The notes under the pieces: generated by a model
Databases searched by the model: none
Seen by the model: only the letters and a program-made list of their open reading frames with translations
What the model was told of the DNA's origin: nothing
Assembly: GCA_003512585.1 (NCBI GenBank)
Contig: DOQE01000130.1
Location: forward strand, 17,349-31,168
DNA length: 13,820 bases
Source: Bacillota bacterium
Lineage (GTDB): Bacteria; Bacillota_I; Bacilli_A; RFN20; CAG-826
Direction of reading: 5' to 3'
Shown: positions 13,704-13,820 of the stretch, piece after piece
How the letters are laid out: the number at the start of each line of letters is the position of its first letter
How positions within the stretch are numbered: position 1 is the stretch's first letter
Program-made: the position numbers and the translations under genes

Positions 13704-13820
13704 CTTTGCTTTTGCTCCTTCTAAATAAAGAGGAAACTAATTTTTCTTTGAATAAGGCTAATCCCCCAATATAAATTAAGGCATCGATTAAAACCATTAA
13801 GAAACAAGATAATATTAAGG
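13696..13820 (-). CDS. C-terminal end of a membrane protein, partial (possible flippase)
   Basis: The last 40 codons of a gene that enters from the right edge read LILSCFLMVLIDALIYIGGL, then ALFKEKLVSSLFRRSKSKDE, and stop at TAA (13698-13696). One hydrophobic helix is followed by a basic, charged cytoplasmic tail, as at the C-terminus of Wzx-type polysaccharide flippases. Position directly before a tupA-like gene in a polysaccharide locus fits that, but 40 residues cannot prove the family. The stop overlaps the ATG of the tupA-like gene by four to eight bases, and the AAGGAG ribosome site of that gene lies within its coding sequence. Confidence 0.65.
   Translation of the reverse strand, partial: LILSCFLMVLIDALIYIGGLALFKEKLVSSLFRRSKSKDE

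Noticed and set aside
1..13820. Mycoplasma genetic code (TGA as Trp), suggested by the low GC
   Set aside because: Several genes end at TGA in tight operons and Trp is written TGG throughout.
1..13820. CRISPR arrays, insertion sequences, tRNA or rRNA genes
   Set aside because: No regularly spaced repeats, transposase reading frames, cloverleaf other than tmRNA, or rRNA sequence were found.

Overview
The window is AT-rich bacterial DNA with a Firmicutes-type gene style: Gly/Lys-rich lipoprotein and membrane ORFs, Shine-Dalgarno sites of the GGAGG type, sigma-A-like promoters (TTGAAT/TTCACA with TATAAT-like -10 boxes) and a one-piece tmRNA. TGA is used as a stop codon (at 4393-4395, 8861-8863 and 10372-10374), so the genetic code is the standard bacterial one and not the Mycoplasma code, despite the low GC. 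An uncultured, probably anaerobic, low-GC Bacilli/Erysipelotrichia-like lineage is my best guess. That is inference from composition and gene style; no marker gene in the window fixes the taxon.

Left part (1-2850): a small polytopic membrane protein of unknown function with an apparently leaderless start; ssrA (tmRNA, 654-1047) with its own promoter, a leader hairpin and a rho-independent terminator; a roughly 370-base stretch without a convincing gene; then a 12-helix MFS-like transporter.

Middle (2843-6175): an ABC-type operon with an ATPase (degenerate switch loop), a membrane permease and a short YtrA-type GntR repressor last. Its promoter carries a 19-bp imperfect palindrome that is a good candidate for the GntR operator. 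A MATE-family efflux protein is encoded convergently and overlaps the repressor gene by 8 bp.

Next (6275-9293): a well-translated 404-residue membrane protein with a tandem YTExEIR repeat and a conserved cytoplasmic C-terminal domain, closed by a strong terminator; a complete flavodiiron protein (O2/NO reductase) with all diiron ligands, which supports an anaerobic or microaerobic lifestyle; and a second small leaderless membrane protein.

Right part (9405-13820): a surface-polysaccharide locus. On the + strand are a GT-D-fold-like protein, a Wzy/O-antigen-polymerase-like membrane protein and an unrecognised lipoprotein, tightly packed. Facing them on the - strand are a TupA-like ATP-grasp protein and the C-terminal end of a membrane protein, possibly a flippase, that runs off the window. 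Together they look like the polymerising, exporting and decorating end of a capsule or exopolysaccharide cluster. The most unusual observations are the tmRNA tag ending in CACA, the leaderless promoters, the palindromic operator, the His-to-Gln switch in the ABC ATPase, and the unassigned 404-residue membrane protein and polysaccharide-locus lipoprotein.
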